DNA of 64,000 nt from Myxococcota bacterium (GTDB lineage Bacteria > Myxococcota_A > UBA9160 > SMWR01): assembly GCA_022447545.1 (NCBI GenBank), contig JAKVBI010000011.1:310001-374000 (forward strand), in the 5' to 3' direction. Under the pieces are notes generated by a model. It searched no databases and had not been told where the DNA came from. It saw only the letters and a list, made by a program, of their open reading frames with translations. A program made the translations under genes and the position numbers. Below, piece by piece: positions 44,301 to 52,939 of this stretch; the stretch's first letter is position 1, and each line of letters begins with the position of its first letter.

Positions 44301-44907
44301 CTACGCGAAACGCTACACCGATCTCGTCGACCGGGTAAAGGCACGCGAGACCGAGGCCCTAGGAAACCCCGGTGCGCTGACCGATGCAGTCGCTCGCTAC
44401 CACTTCAAACTGCTGGCTTACAAGGACGAGTACGAAGTGGCCCGCATGTGGTCGAGCGAAACCTTCCGCAATCAGCTCGATGCCGAGTTCGAGGGCGACT
44501 ACCGCATGCGAATCCACCTGGCGCCCCAACTCTTCTGGCCCCGGGATCCCGACACCGGCCGCGTCAAGAAGATCACGGCCTGGCCGTGGGTGCTGTCGAC
44601 TTTCTCTGTACTCGCGAAGTTCAAGGGTTTGCGCGGCACGGCCTTCGACCCGTTTGGATACACAGCCCATCGCAAGCTCGAACGTCAGCTGATCACCGAC
44701 TACGAGAAGAACATCGACGAACTGCTCGAAAGCCTGGCCCCGGACAACGTCGAATTGGCCGCGTCGATTGCCAGCATTCCCGAGCACATTCGAGGGTTCG
44801 ACCTCGTCAAGGAGCAGCAACTCGAGGACGCTCGCTCCAAGGAGGCCGAACTCCTGGCAGCCTTCCGGCTACGGTCTCCGGCAGAGAACGAGTTGCCGGC
44901 CAGCTGA
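41371..44907 (+). CDS. Indolepyruvate ferredoxin oxidoreductase family protein (fused)
   Basis: A 1178-residue single-chain 2-oxoacid:ferredoxin oxidoreductase. The TPP-binding middle part has G-I-G-C-H-G-M and M-G-D-G-T-Y-F-H-S; an iron-sulfur cluster segment contains C-E-G-C-G-D-C and later C-N-K-D-F-S-C and C-P-S-F; the gamma-type domain near residue 735 has V-G-I-G-G-T-G-V-V-T-V-G. It should convert aryl or branched 2-oxoacids to acyl-CoA with ferredoxin reduction. The length suits the long bacterial fusion form. GGAG precedes the ATG at 41371. An amidohydrolase follows in 31 nt. Substrate range is inferred from family only. Confidence 0.92.
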   Translation: MEPSQTDGPTSPPNFDAHYELNDRYRLQSGRVFLTGTQALTRLPMMQRQRDLAAGLNTAGFISGYRGSPLGNYDMALWQAQDFLEQNEIVFKSGINEDMAATAVWGSQQTRVLGNPRFDGVFGIWYGKGPGVDRSGDALKHGNYAGSGPNGGVLVLCGDDPGAKSSSVAHQSEQAMVHMGIPVLNPSNVQEYLDLGLYGFALSRYSGCWVAFKCLTDTVESSASVSVDPDRIQIVEPDDYEMPEGGLNLGAGGFNPAQAEQRVYEERLPAVQAFVRANGLDRVVVDSSQRRLGIVTTGKAYLDVRQALDELGIDEQRAESLGLSIYKVALTWPLEPINALRFAEGLDEIIVVEEKRPLIEEQLAAILYNQQSRPKLYGKRDGNGNVLLSSTGELSPAAVGKALRSWLSHAAPGQVEPEPVASLPVVQAQGPNAGLVRMASFCSGCPHNSSTVVPEGSAAMGGIGCHGMVVWHPKRNTIAITHMGGEGATWIGASPFIDRTHIFQNMGDGTYFHSGLLAIRAAVAADANMTYKVLVNGAVAMTGGQPIEGESMDGEITTPEIAHQLRAEGIDRIAILSNDIEKYSEGSFPTGTTIHHRDEIDRVQREIREVRGVTAIVYDQTCAAEARRLRKRGEFDDPDRRIVINEAVCEGCGDCSVQSNCIAVEPVETEFGRKRKINQSGCNKDFSCTKGYCPSFASIYGGQLRKAEVKGTDSGDDTLFAQLPEPLVADTREPFNALVVGIGGTGVVTVGALLGMAAHLEGKGCSLLDLTGLSQKNGPVFSHIRIADEGDTIHATRIGLGSADLVLGCDIVSTSGAEGLPKMKDGRTTAIVNTHLSPTADFTVAPDLDLSTLAMQDSIRGAAGQESSHFIEATRLATALMGDAIASNLFLLGYAMQLGRIPVHRASLERAIELNGRSIEMNKRAIQWGRLAAVDFEAVERAAKPGMRESETREAAKSLEDVVALRVAALVDYQDEDYAKRYTDLVDRVKARETEALGNPGALTDAVARYHFKLLAYKDEYEVARMWSSETFRNQLDAEFEGDYRMRIHLAPQLFWPRDPDTGRVKKITAWPWVLSTFSVLAKFKGLRGTAFDPFGYTAHRKLERQLITDYEKNIDELLESLAPDNVELAASIASIPEHIRGFDLVKEQQLEDARSKEAELLAAFRLRSPAENELPAS

Positions 44908-44938
44908 CGCCGGGCAGTCACTCCACGGAGACCACCCC

Positions 44939-46180
44939 ATGTCGCGCATCGTCTTCCGGGGAGCCAACCTCCTCGATGGGGAAGGCCCCGCTCGCCCGGA
45001 AACCACGGTGATCGTCGAAAACGAACGAATCCTCCGCGTCTCCGACCAGGCCGTGGAGGCTCGGGATTCCGATCGCCTGATCGAACTGGCGGGGCGAACA
45101 TTGATGCCCGGCCTGATCAGCTCCCATTTCCACTCCACCTACGACGGAATCACCCTCATGCCCCAGCCCCTGGGGCTCGAGCATCCACCGGGCTACATGA
45201 TGCTGCTGGCGGCGAACAACGCCCGCCGTGCGCTCGAGTGCGGCTTCACCAGCGTGATCAGTGCGGGCGCCATCAGCGATGACATCGACGCCCAGCTCAA
45301 GCTGGCCATCGACAATGGAGTGGTGCCGGGCCCTCGCCTGATGGCGGGCAGCCGCGGATTCGACACCACCGGGGGCTACACGGATACGGCCAGTGGCTGG
45401 TGGCAGCTCGCCAACCCGGGCGCAGCGCGCTTCTGTGACGGTCCCGACGGGTTCCGCAAGGGCGTTCGGGAGGAACTCGCACGGGGCGCCGAGATCATCA
45501 AGCTCTTCGCCAGCGGCGGACACGGAGTCGCCGATGCAGTCACCGCCTCGCCGATCTCCGAGCCCGAGGTGCGCGCCGCCGCCGAAACTGCTCATCAACG
45601 CGGATTCAAGGTACGGGCCCACTGTGCCTGGCGTCACACCCTGCTGGAATGCGTGGGCGCTGGGGTCGACGTCATCGACCACGGCGATGGCATGGACACC
45701 GAGTGTCTCGACGCCATGCTCGAAGCGGGGACGTTTCTGGTTCCGGGCCTCTACTTCGTGAAGAAGCTGCTGGAGGACACGGGCAACTTCATGGGGGCGA
45801 CCCCGGCCCAGACCGAATCCGTCCGGGCCGAGTTCGAAAATGCCCAGCGCATGCTGCCCGTGGCTCAGAAGGCCGGCCTGCCGATCTGCGTCGGCGACGA
45901 CTATGGGGTGATGAATCTGCCCCACGGAAGTTACGCCGAGGAACTCGAGTTCTACGTCGAGGACGTCGGCATTGCGCCCCTCGAAGTGATCCGTTGGGCC
46001 ACCCGAAATGGCGCCGAGCTGATGGGCCGCGCCGATGAATTGGGAACGGTGGCGGAGGGCAAGCTCGCCGACCTCCTGGTCGTGGATGGCGATCCCAGCC
46101 ACGACATCGCGGTTCTACAACACAGCGAGGCCTTCCACGCCATCCTCAAGGGCGGCGAGTTCGTCAAGGATGTTCTCTGA
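44939..46180 (+). CDS. Amidohydrolase family protein (imidazolonepropionase/prolidase-like group)
   Basis: A 413-residue metal-dependent hydrolase. An N-terminal beta sandwich (V-F-R-G-A-N-L-L-D-G) leads to the barrel with H-F-H in S-S-H-F-H-S-T, a carbamylated-lysine candidate in I-I-K-L-F-A-S-G-G-H-G, H-C-A-W-R-H, V-I-D-H-G and the acid in V-G-D-D-Y-G. The dinuclear metal centre looks complete. GGAG precedes the ATG at 44939. It follows the oxidoreductase by 31 nt and likely shares its transcript. Substrate unknown; amide or hydantoin-like compounds are typical. Confidence 0.9.
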   Translation: MSRIVFRGANLLDGEGPARPETTVIVENERILRVSDQAVEARDSDRLIELAGRTLMPGLISSHFHSTYDGITLMPQPLGLEHPPGYMMLLAANNARRALECGFTSVISAGAISDDIDAQLKLAIDNGVVPGPRLMAGSRGFDTTGGYTDTASGWWQLANPGAARFCDGPDGFRKGVREELARGAEIIKLFASGGHGVADAVTASPISEPEVRAAAETAHQRGFKVRAHCAWRHTLLECVGAGVDVIDHGDGMDTECLDAMLEAGTFLVPGLYFVKKLLEDTGNFMGATPAQTESVRAEFENAQRMLPVAQKAGLPICVGDDYGVMNLPHGSYAEELEFYVEDVGIAPLEVIRWATRNGAELMGRADELGTVAEGKLADLLVVDGDPSHDIAVLQHSEAFHAILKGGEFVKDVL

Positions 46181-46186
46181 AGTGCG

Positions 46187-47176
46187 TCACGGAGAATGTT
46201 CGCCGTGGTCGCGCAGAGTTTCCTCCAGCCGTTGGGCCACTTGCTCGGCAAAGAACTCGGTCATCAAGGGACCGGGATGACCGTTCACGGGATTCGCGCG
46301 CAACTGTTCGGTCGGGTAGCCGCGGAAACGATCCCGGGCCCCTGGAAACAAATTCAGGGTCTCGATTCCGGCGTCCGCCATCATGGGCGTCAGAGTCTCG
46401 AACGCTCTCTCGGTGCGCTCGCCGAGGCGTGAGCCGGGAGTCATCACCACGAGCAGCTCCATTCCCAGAGTTTCAGTGGTCACGCGAAGATCCTTCAGAA
46501 TCTGGCCGTAGACTTCGAGATTTTCGGGCGCGTAGATGGCTCCGAGCCAGTGCCGATACTCCTCGTGGATCGTTCCGAGTTGGGCATCGAGTAGGCGTTC
46601 TCCTACCAGACGGGTGAACCGCGGGTACCAGCGCAGGGCGAAGCCGAGATTCTGCTCGATCCACAGTTTGCGCCCGTCGGCGTTGATGCGCGGCACGAGC
46701 CCCGCGTCCGGATCGTTCTCCACCAGCCCCACCACCAGCAAGTCGACTTCGTAGTGACGACCGTGCTCCTTCAAGAAAACCAACTCGTCGAGAGTCGACC
46801 AGCCGTTACGCCCCCAGGACATCACCTCGATCTGCGAGTGGCGAGCAGTGAGTAGGGCCTCGAGACGGTGGCTCCACACTTGCTCGTACGGAAGCCCCGA
46901 ACCCCAGATGAATGAATCTCCCAGCACGGCGATGCGGTAGACGCCCTCGGGTTTGTCTTTCGATCGCACCACATCGGTGAAGCCGTGGGGGTGTTGCTTT
47001 GCCAGGCGGTGGCTGCGGAGGCGCAACTTCCGATCCATCTCGCGATGCTCGGTCGTTGGGTCCATGGCCTGTCGCAGAGCGAGCCACTGCTCCCCGAGCC
47101 AGAGGGCGACCAGCAGGGACACAACCCCCAGCAAACCGTTGACCAGATACCTGCGCCAGTTCAGCGGCCTGCTCAC
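46187..47176 (-). CDS. SGNH/GDSL-type hydrolase family protein, membrane-anchored
   Basis: A 329-residue protein. One N-terminal helix (L-V-N-G-L-L-G-V-V-S-L-L-V-A-L-W-L-G) anchors it. The catalytic serine motif is V-L-G-D-S-F-I-W-G-S-G, the block-III N is in G-R-N-G-W-S, and the terminal histidine is in V-N-G-H-P-G, where asparagine replaces the usual aspartate two residues before. It may deacylate or transfer acyl groups on envelope sugars. Start is GTG at 47176; TATAAT lies 72 nt upstream. Its stop lies 6 nt from the convergent amidohydrolase. Confidence 0.82.
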   Translation of the reverse strand: MSRPLNWRRYLVNGLLGVVSLLVALWLGEQWLALRQAMDPTTEHREMDRKLRLRSHRLAKQHPHGFTDVVRSKDKPEGVYRIAVLGDSFIWGSGLPYEQVWSHRLEALLTARHSQIEVMSWGRNGWSTLDELVFLKEHGRHYEVDLLVVGLVENDPDAGLVPRINADGRKLWIEQNLGFALRWYPRFTRLVGERLLDAQLGTIHEEYRHWLGAIYAPENLEVYGQILKDLRVTTETLGMELLVVMTPGSRLGERTERAFETLTPMMADAGIETLNLFPGARDRFRGYPTEQLRANPVNGHPGPLMTEFFAEQVAQRLEETLRDHGEHSP

Positions 47177-47247
47177 GCCAACCCCGATAACGCGCCACCG
47201 GAACTGCGTTGGGAACGAATCGCCGGCATCGAACTCGGCATTCGTCG

Positions 47248-47253
47248 ATTATA
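47248..47253 (-). promoter_or_regulatory. Perfect -10 TATAAT before the SGNH gene
   Basis: TATAAT on the minus strand, in the 118-bp gap before the GTG at 47176. The nearest TTGACA-like hexamer (TCGACA) is spaced too closely, so only the -10 is proposed. Confidence 0.38.
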
Positions 47254-47294
47254 CTGCGCGCCCTGTCGACCTCGTTCCTGCCCGACGACTCGTG

Positions 47295-48932
47295 TCACTG
47301 GGGCGTGTTGATCTCAAGGTAGATCTCGCGGGCGCGCTGATTCGCCCGCCGGAGATCTGCTCTCGTCAGACTCGGCCGCAACATCTCCTTCGTCCGCGTG
47401 GCGAGTCCGAACCCTGCAGCCTCGCTCAACTCCAGCCACGCATAGGCCTCGACGACATTCTCTGGGACCCCCAGACCCCGGACGTAACCAAGCGCCAGCC
47501 GGAATTGCGCGTCGCCGAAACCGGCTCGAGCCGACTGTTCGAACCAGCGCATGGCCTCCTCGGGGTCGGCAGCAACCCCCTCCCCTTCAAGATGAAGATC
47601 TCCAAGGACCCGGGCCGCACGACCATCTCCCATTTCCGCGGCCTTCCGATACAAGCGAACGGCCTCACCCAGGTTGGCGGGCACCCCCTTGCCGCTGCGG
47701 TACGCAGCGGCAAGCGCGGCGGTACCGCGATGATCTCCGAGGTCTGACGCCTCCTGGAACCACCTCACTGCCTCCAGGGCCGCGGCTTCGGACTCGGGCT
47801 GGTTCTCGGCCATCAGACCGAGCAGATACATGGCCTCGGTATCACGCCCAGCGGCTCCGGCTTCAAGCCAGCGGCGAGCCTTTTCCAGATCCACGGGCTG
47901 GTGGCGCCCCATCAGGTAGCTCCGGCCCAGGTCCGTCATGGCGACCACGTGTCCTTTTTCCGCGGCGACAGCGAGCCATCGTTGGGACTCCACGGGGTCA
48001 GCGGGAGTTCCCTCGCCCGCTAGGACCATCACGGACACGAGGTAGGCGGATTCAGCGTGATCCTGATTCGCCGCCTCCAACAGCCAACGCAGGGCGTTGA
48101 CATCGCTGCTCTCGACGCCCTCTCCCCGCTTGTACTGGATACCCAGGCGATGGGCGGCCTGTGCGTTGCCCTGGACCGCCGCTCGCTGATTCCACGAAAA
48201 CGCCTCCGCCATGTCCGGTGGACCCGCCAGACCCAGATAAAGGATTCGCGCGAGTTCGTACTGGGCACTGTCGAGTCCGGCCTCGGCCGCCACGCGATAC
48301 CAGCGAACCCCCTCGGACCATTGCGCTTCGGTCGCCTGATCACCGGACAATTGGCGCGCCAGTCGCAGGGCCCCCTCCACCGATCCCCCGTCGGCAGCCG
48401 CACGTAGCCAACGCAGCCCTTCGGCCTCGTCCCGCTCCACGCCTCGGCCCTGTAGGTAAGCCAACCCCAGGTTGGCGTCGGCACGCGCGGAGCCCTGTGC
48501 CGAGGCACGCCGGAACCAGGCAACGGCCTCTTTCTCGTCCCGCTCGGTGCCGTCGCCCACGTACAGGAGCACCCCGTAGTCGTTCTGAGCTTCCGCGTAG
48601 CCACTCTCGGCTGATCGCGACAGCCATCGCTCGGCTTGTTCGAGGTCTGCCGAGACCCCAACTCCAGTCTGATAAGCGACACCCAGCAGGTACTCGCATG
48701 GCGCGTAGGCCCGCGCCGCGCAGTCGCGCAGCAAAGCCACCGCGGCCACAGGATCCGAGGGCACACCGCGTCCCTCAAGGAGGGCTACCGCTCTGGCGTG
48801 GGCCTCCTCGAACTCGGCCAACGCTTCAGGAGACACCGGCGGCAACGGCTCGGGAGTCTCGACGGCCCTCAGGTCACCCTGCATCAGCCCTAGAGCCAAC
48901 ACAGCTGCGATCAGCACCCGAAAACGCTTCAC
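47295..48932 (-). CDS. Sel1-repeat (tetratricopeptide-like) secreted protein
   Basis: A 545-residue protein. A signal peptide (V-L-I-A-A-V-L-A-L-G-L-M-Q-G) is followed by about twelve 36-residue Sel1 units with the pattern A-x-x-W-x-x-x-A-A-x-x-G-x-x-x-A-x-x-x-L-G, covering nearly the whole chain. Sel1 repeats form a helical solenoid for protein contacts, often in the periplasm. No catalytic domain is attached. Start is GTG at 48932. It is 20 nt downstream of the N-acyl-D-amino-acid-deacylase-like gene, so probably cotranscribed. Binding partner unknown. Confidence 0.9.
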   Translation of the reverse strand: MKRFRVLIAAVLALGLMQGDLRAVETPEPLPPVSPEALAEFEEAHARAVALLEGRGVPSDPVAAVALLRDCAARAYAPCEYLLGVAYQTGVGVSADLEQAERWLSRSAESGYAEAQNDYGVLLYVGDGTERDEKEAVAWFRRASAQGSARADANLGLAYLQGRGVERDEAEGLRWLRAAADGGSVEGALRLARQLSGDQATEAQWSEGVRWYRVAAEAGLDSAQYELARILYLGLAGPPDMAEAFSWNQRAAVQGNAQAAHRLGIQYKRGEGVESSDVNALRWLLEAANQDHAESAYLVSVMVLAGEGTPADPVESQRWLAVAAEKGHVVAMTDLGRSYLMGRHQPVDLEKARRWLEAGAAGRDTEAMYLLGLMAENQPESEAAALEAVRWFQEASDLGDHRGTAALAAAYRSGKGVPANLGEAVRLYRKAAEMGDGRAARVLGDLHLEGEGVAADPEEAMRWFEQSARAGFGDAQFRLALGYVRGLGVPENVVEAYAWLELSEAAGFGLATRTKEMLRPSLTRADLRRANQRAREIYLEINTPQ

Positions 48933-48952
48933 CCCGTATCCAGTTCCGGGTC

Positions 48953-50680
48953 TCAGCGGATCAGGCGCCCCGGCGTAGCGCCCGTGTGCTCCCCGTTTCG
49001 GAAGGTGACCTGCCCAGCCACGGCCGTAGCTCGGAAGCCCACGGCGCGCTGAACCACCCGCGGTGCCCCGGTGGGGAGATCGCGGATGATTTCGGGGGTT
49101 TGCAGTTGGAGTCCGTCCAGATCGATCACGTTGAGATCCGCGCGCAAGCCCACCTCGAGCCGGCCGCGATCCGAAAATCCATAGAGTTGCGCCGGGTCGT
49201 CGCTCAGCAATTTCACTGCCTGCTCGATGGGAATGCGATCACCGCGCTTGCGATCTCGAACCCAGTGAACGAGCACGAAGGTCGGCATGCTTGCATCGCA
49301 GATCATGCTGCAGTGAGCGCCGCCATCGGCCAGCCCCACGACGGTTGCCGGGTGCCGCATCATGGAACCGATGTCGTCCAGGTTGCCGTGCTTGTAACCC
49401 GAAAAGAAGACATGAAGGAAGCCCGGGTTCGAGACATCCTCCGCCAGATCGCACATCAGGTCGTAGACCACTTCATCGGCCGGTCGGGCCTCACGCTCGG
49501 CTCGTCCGGCGACGGAGTCCATGGGCTCGGGCTCGAAGGCCGGTCCACCGTCCAGCGGAAACGTGGTGTCGTAGCTGTTGCGCATCATCGCCATTCCCGT
49601 GCCGTCGGCTTGACTCTCCGAGAGAATCTTCGCGCGCGTGGACGGATCTCGAAGCTTCACGATCCTCTCGGAGAGGGGCAAACGGGCGATCTCCCGATAG
49701 GAGGGACGATCCATGAAGGGGTTGAAAGTCTCCCAACTGAGAAGCAATCCCGCCGGTCGACCCGAGACTTGAGGGACGAGCTTCGCTCCCTCGGCATTGG
49801 CCGCCTCGCTACGTTCCAAGACCTCCCGCCAGAGATCGGGCTGGGTCTGGATCTGAGCGAGCGTGAAGGTGATGGTCCGCCCCGTTTCGAGGCTCAGACG
49901 ACGATAGAGTTCCACCTCCCGCAGCGGTGCATCGGGATCCTCCCCCATGGCGCCCGCAGGGACCACTTCGACCACACCCCGATCGATGGCAGCCAGCGAC
50001 TGAATCATCGCCAACAGTTCGTCTTCCGACGCGAAGGTACCCGGTACCGGGACCCCGTGGATCGAGGTGTGCAGAGGCAACCGATTGCTGGAAAAGGCCA
50101 CCGCGCCCGCCTCGACGCCCTCCCGGACGATGCGCGACATCGCGTCGATGTCCGCAGCCGTCGCGGCTTCGTTGCGCGCACCCCGATCACCCATCACGTA
50201 GGCACGAACGGACCCATGGGGAACCTGAGCGGCGACCTCGATGGCGCGCCCCATACCGTCCAATTCGTCGAGATACTCGGGGAACGACTCCCAGTTCCAA
50301 GTCATGCCATCGGCCAGTGCCGACCCCGGAATGTCTTCGACCCCCTCCATCAATTCAATCAACCACTGGTGCCGATCCGGTTTCGCCGGCGCGAAGCCAA
50401 CGCCGCAGTTTCCCATCACGACACTCGTCACACCATGCCAGGACGAAGGCCCGAGGATCGGATCCCAGGTTGCTTGCCCATCGTAGTGGGTGTGGACGTC
50501 CACGAAACCCGGCGTCACCAGCAACCCCTCGGCGTCGATCACTTCACGGGATTCGGCCTCGAGACTTCCTGCCGGCGCAATCTCGCAGATCCGACCATCC
50601 CGAGCCGCCACGTCAGCGCTACGGGGTGCAGCCCCGGATCCATCCACCAGGGTTCCATTGCGAACGATCAAATCGAGCAT
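48953..50680 (-). CDS. N-acyl-D-amino-acid deacylase-like amidohydrolase
   Basis: A 575-residue metal-dependent hydrolase resembling D-aminoacylase. H-T-H-Y-D-G near residue 68 is the N-terminal metal motif; G-N-C-G-V-G-F-A-P provides the usual D-aminoacylase cysteine; D-G-G-A-H-C supplies the C-terminal acid and histidine region. Members remove acyl groups from D-amino acids or hydrolyse related amides. The ATG at 50680 has GGAG before it; an extension to 50749 was rejected. It lies 138 nt after the GT2 gene and heads a pair with the Sel1 gene. Confidence 0.89.
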   Translation of the reverse strand: MLDLIVRNGTLVDGSGAAPRSADVAARDGRICEIAPAGSLEAESREVIDAEGLLVTPGFVDVHTHYDGQATWDPILGPSSWHGVTSVVMGNCGVGFAPAKPDRHQWLIELMEGVEDIPGSALADGMTWNWESFPEYLDELDGMGRAIEVAAQVPHGSVRAYVMGDRGARNEAATAADIDAMSRIVREGVEAGAVAFSSNRLPLHTSIHGVPVPGTFASEDELLAMIQSLAAIDRGVVEVVPAGAMGEDPDAPLREVELYRRLSLETGRTITFTLAQIQTQPDLWREVLERSEAANAEGAKLVPQVSGRPAGLLLSWETFNPFMDRPSYREIARLPLSERIVKLRDPSTRAKILSESQADGTGMAMMRNSYDTTFPLDGGPAFEPEPMDSVAGRAEREARPADEVVYDLMCDLAEDVSNPGFLHVFFSGYKHGNLDDIGSMMRHPATVVGLADGGAHCSMICDASMPTFVLVHWVRDRKRGDRIPIEQAVKLLSDDPAQLYGFSDRGRLEVGLRADLNVIDLDGLQLQTPEIIRDLPTGAPRVVQRAVGFRATAVAGQVTFRNGEHTGATPGRLIR

Positions 50681-50818
50681 GCCAACTCCAGTTTCATCAC
50701 ACGGCGACGCGGTGACCGGTTCGAACCAGAAAAGCCGACGAACAGCCACGATGTCGCACGAGGCCCAATGGCCGTGAGCTTACCTGATTCGCTGGGAGCC
50801 CGTGCAGCGATCCGATGG

Positions 50819-51739
50819 CTACTTGATGTCGCGCACGATGTAGCGGGGGGTTCGCCCCATCTCCTGATGGACCCTCGCCGCGTACTCGCCGACCACACCC
50901 ACGAGAAACACGACCGCACCCCAGAGACCCAGAACCCCAGCCCCCAATGTCCAATACCAGGCTTGAGGGTGGCCTGTGATCAACGCGATCAAGAATCCAA
51001 CAATCAGTGCGACACCGCCGAGCAGCGTCGCCCCCATTCCCGTCAACACGACGTAGAGGAAGGGGTTGTCGGTGGCACCGATCAAAATCGAGACGAACTG
51101 GTGGATGCGCGTCATATTGCCGTGGCGGGACATTTCATCGCCGGGACGCGCATGGTGACGCACCTCGACCTCGGTCACCCGGAAGCCGAGCTTCGCAAAC
51201 AGCACCGGGAACCAACTCCGCATGTTGGAGTACTGCGACAGTTCCTGGACAGCTTCTCGAGTGTAGCCCCGTAGGAAGCACCCCGAATCGTGGATGGGGT
51301 GGGGCGAATCGCGGCGGATCACCCAGTTGACCACCAGGGAGGGGACGCGCCGAGAAAGGAACGGATCCTGACGGTTCATCCGCCAGCCGCACACCACGTC
51401 GTAACCCGCTTCCAGTTGCTCGATGATCTTGGGAATATCCGCGGGGTCGTTCTGCAGGTCGCCATCCAGGGTCACCACGTAGCGCCCCTCGGAGTGGTCG
51501 AATCCCGCATAGGTGGCGATGTGCTGTCCGCAATTGCGGCGCAGATTCACCACACGAATCCAGGGGTGTGTGGCCTTGGCTGCGAGCAATTTCTGCTCAG
51601 TTGCGTCTCGGCTGCCGTCGTTGACGAACAGCACTTCGTGAGGCGAGGGCAGTTGGGGAAGAATTGCAGCGAGCGCTTCCACCAGCCCGTCCACGGTCTC
51701 TTCTTCGTTGTACATGGGAATGACGATCGAAAGTTCCAC
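50819..51739 (-). CDS. Glycosyltransferase family 2, polyprenyl-phosphate-sugar type
   Basis: A 306-residue glycosyltransferase. The N-terminal GT-A domain starts I-V-I-P-M-Y-N-E-E and has the metal/acid motif T-L-D-G-D-L-Q-N-D-P. C-terminal hydrophobic helices (from about residue 225) place it in the DPM1/ArnC-like group that charges polyprenyl phosphate with a sugar. It could supply the GT-C-like enzyme at 39540. Start is GTG at 51739 with GGAG before it, and TAGAAT lies at 51796-51801. It is divergent from galE. Confidence 0.9.
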   Translation of the reverse strand: MELSIVIPMYNEEETVDGLVEALAAILPQLPSPHEVLFVNDGSRDATEQKLLAAKATHPWIRVVNLRRNCGQHIATYAGFDHSEGRYVVTLDGDLQNDPADIPKIIEQLEAGYDVVCGWRMNRQDPFLSRRVPSLVVNWVIRRDSPHPIHDSGCFLRGYTREAVQELSQYSNMRSWFPVLFAKLGFRVTEVEVRHHARPGDEMSRHGNMTRIHQFVSILIGATDNPFLYVVLTGMGATLLGGVALIVGFLIALITGHPQAWYWTLGAGVLGLWGAVVFLVGVVGEYAARVHQEMGRTPRYIVRDIK

Positions 51740-51795
51740 GCCGCTCCTTTTCCATGCCCGTGCGCGGCAGGCGCCTCGCCATCGGGATTCCCCTT

Positions 51796-51801
51796 ATTCT
51801 A
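51796..51801 (-). promoter_or_regulatory. Candidate -10 TAGAAT before the GT2 gene
   Basis: Minus-strand TAGAAT 57 nt before the GTG at 51739 in the 184-bp divergent gap with galE. The same hexamer occurs before the genes at 1749 and 8149. Confidence 0.33.
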
Positions 51802-51923
51802 CCGTAGTCTCCCTGTCGATCCGGTCGCCGGTCCCCAGCCCACCCTCCATTTGCCCTTCCGGCAAGCCGAAGTAATGTTCGAACGGGTACGAGGTGGAGC
51901 CGATGGCCACGGGGGGACGGACC

Positions 51924-52919
51924 ATGCGATTCCTGATGACAGGCGGTGCTGGCTACGTGGGCAGTGCCTGTCTTCGATGGCTCCTGAAACAGGGGCATGA
52001 AGCCTACGCATTCGACGACCTGAGCGAGGGCAACGCAGCGGCCGTCCCGCCGGACCGCCTGATCCAGGGCAGCATCCACGACCGGGGCGCCATCGAGGCG
52101 GCGTTGCGAGACCAACGCATCGACAGTGTCATGCACTTCGCGGCCGTGGCATCGGTCCCGGATTCGATCGCCGACCCCGACACCTACTGGCAGGTGAACC
52201 TGATGGGGACCAAGAACGTGTTGGATGCCATGCGAGCCTGCGGCGTCCGCACCCTCCTCTTCTCGAGTACCGCCGCGACCTACAGTTTCGACAATCCCAT
52301 GCCGCTGACCGAGGCGTCCAAGCTCGAACCCCAGGTCCCCTACGGCACCACGAAACTCGCTGCGGAACGCCTGATCGCCGACTACGCTCGCGCCTACGAC
52401 ATGGGATATACGTTCCTGCGCTACTTCAATGCGTCGGGGGCGGATCCCGACGGAGAGTTCGGTGAGGATCGGCGATCCGAGAGCCACCTGATCCCGCTGG
52501 TGCTCTACGCAGCGACGGGGCGACGCGACGAGATCAAGATCTTCGGGGGTGATTGGGAGACGCGCGATGGAACCTGCGTGCGCGACTACGTTCACACCGA
52601 CGACCTCGCCCAAGCCCACCAATTGGCAGCGGAGAGCCTCGAACCGGGAATGGGAAGAGTGTTCAACGTGGGCAACGGCCAGGGCACGACGGTGCTGGAA
52701 GTCGTCCGGGGCTGCGAAGAGGTGGTAGGGCGCCCGATCCCCCATCAGATCGTCGAGCCGCGCCCCGGAGATCCGGGAATTCTCATCGCGAGCCCCGCTC
52801 GGCTACGCGAGGAACTCGGCTGGGTGCCTCGGTTCGAGAACATCCGAGACATTGTCGCCACGGCTTGGGAGTGGTCCAACCGCTACCCCCATGGCTACGA
52901 GAGCAAACACGGGGACTGA
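51924..52919 (+). CDS. galE: UDP-glucose 4-epimerase
   Basis: A 331-residue GalE. The Rossmann motif is G-G-A-G-Y-V-G-S, the catalytic Ser/Tyr/Lys set is in S-S-T-A-A-T-Y and Y-G-T-T-K, the sugar-binding R-Y-F-N-A-S-G-A is present, and R-D-Y-V-H-T-D-D-L is a GalE hallmark near the end. It interconverts UDP-glucose and UDP-galactose for surface polysaccharide. The ATG at 51924 was chosen because the Rossmann strand begins there; starts at 51894 or 51903 would add only 7-10 residues. It is convergent with gmhB. Confidence 0.92.
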   Translation: MRFLMTGGAGYVGSACLRWLLKQGHEAYAFDDLSEGNAAAVPPDRLIQGSIHDRGAIEAALRDQRIDSVMHFAAVASVPDSIADPDTYWQVNLMGTKNVLDAMRACGVRTLLFSSTAATYSFDNPMPLTEASKLEPQVPYGTTKLAAERLIADYARAYDMGYTFLRYFNASGADPDGEFGEDRRSESHLIPLVLYAATGRRDEIKIFGGDWETRDGTCVRDYVHTDDLAQAHQLAAESLEPGMGRVFNVGNGQGTTVLEVVRGCEEVVGRPIPHQIVEPRPGDPGILIASPARLREELGWVPRFENIRDIVATAWEWSNRYPHGYESKHGD

Positions 52920-52939
52920 GAGGTCGAGATCGGAGGCAC

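Noticed and set aside
50718-50727. GGTTCGAACC, resembling a tRNA T-arm
   Set aside because: No acceptor, D or anticodon arms can be folded around it; it is just a short palindrome.
48161-51274. A 1037-codon open frame on the plus strand
   Set aside because: It runs opposite three recognisable genes (Sel1, D-aminoacylase-like, GT2) and is Arg/Pro/His-rich as expected from a GC-rich antisense frame.
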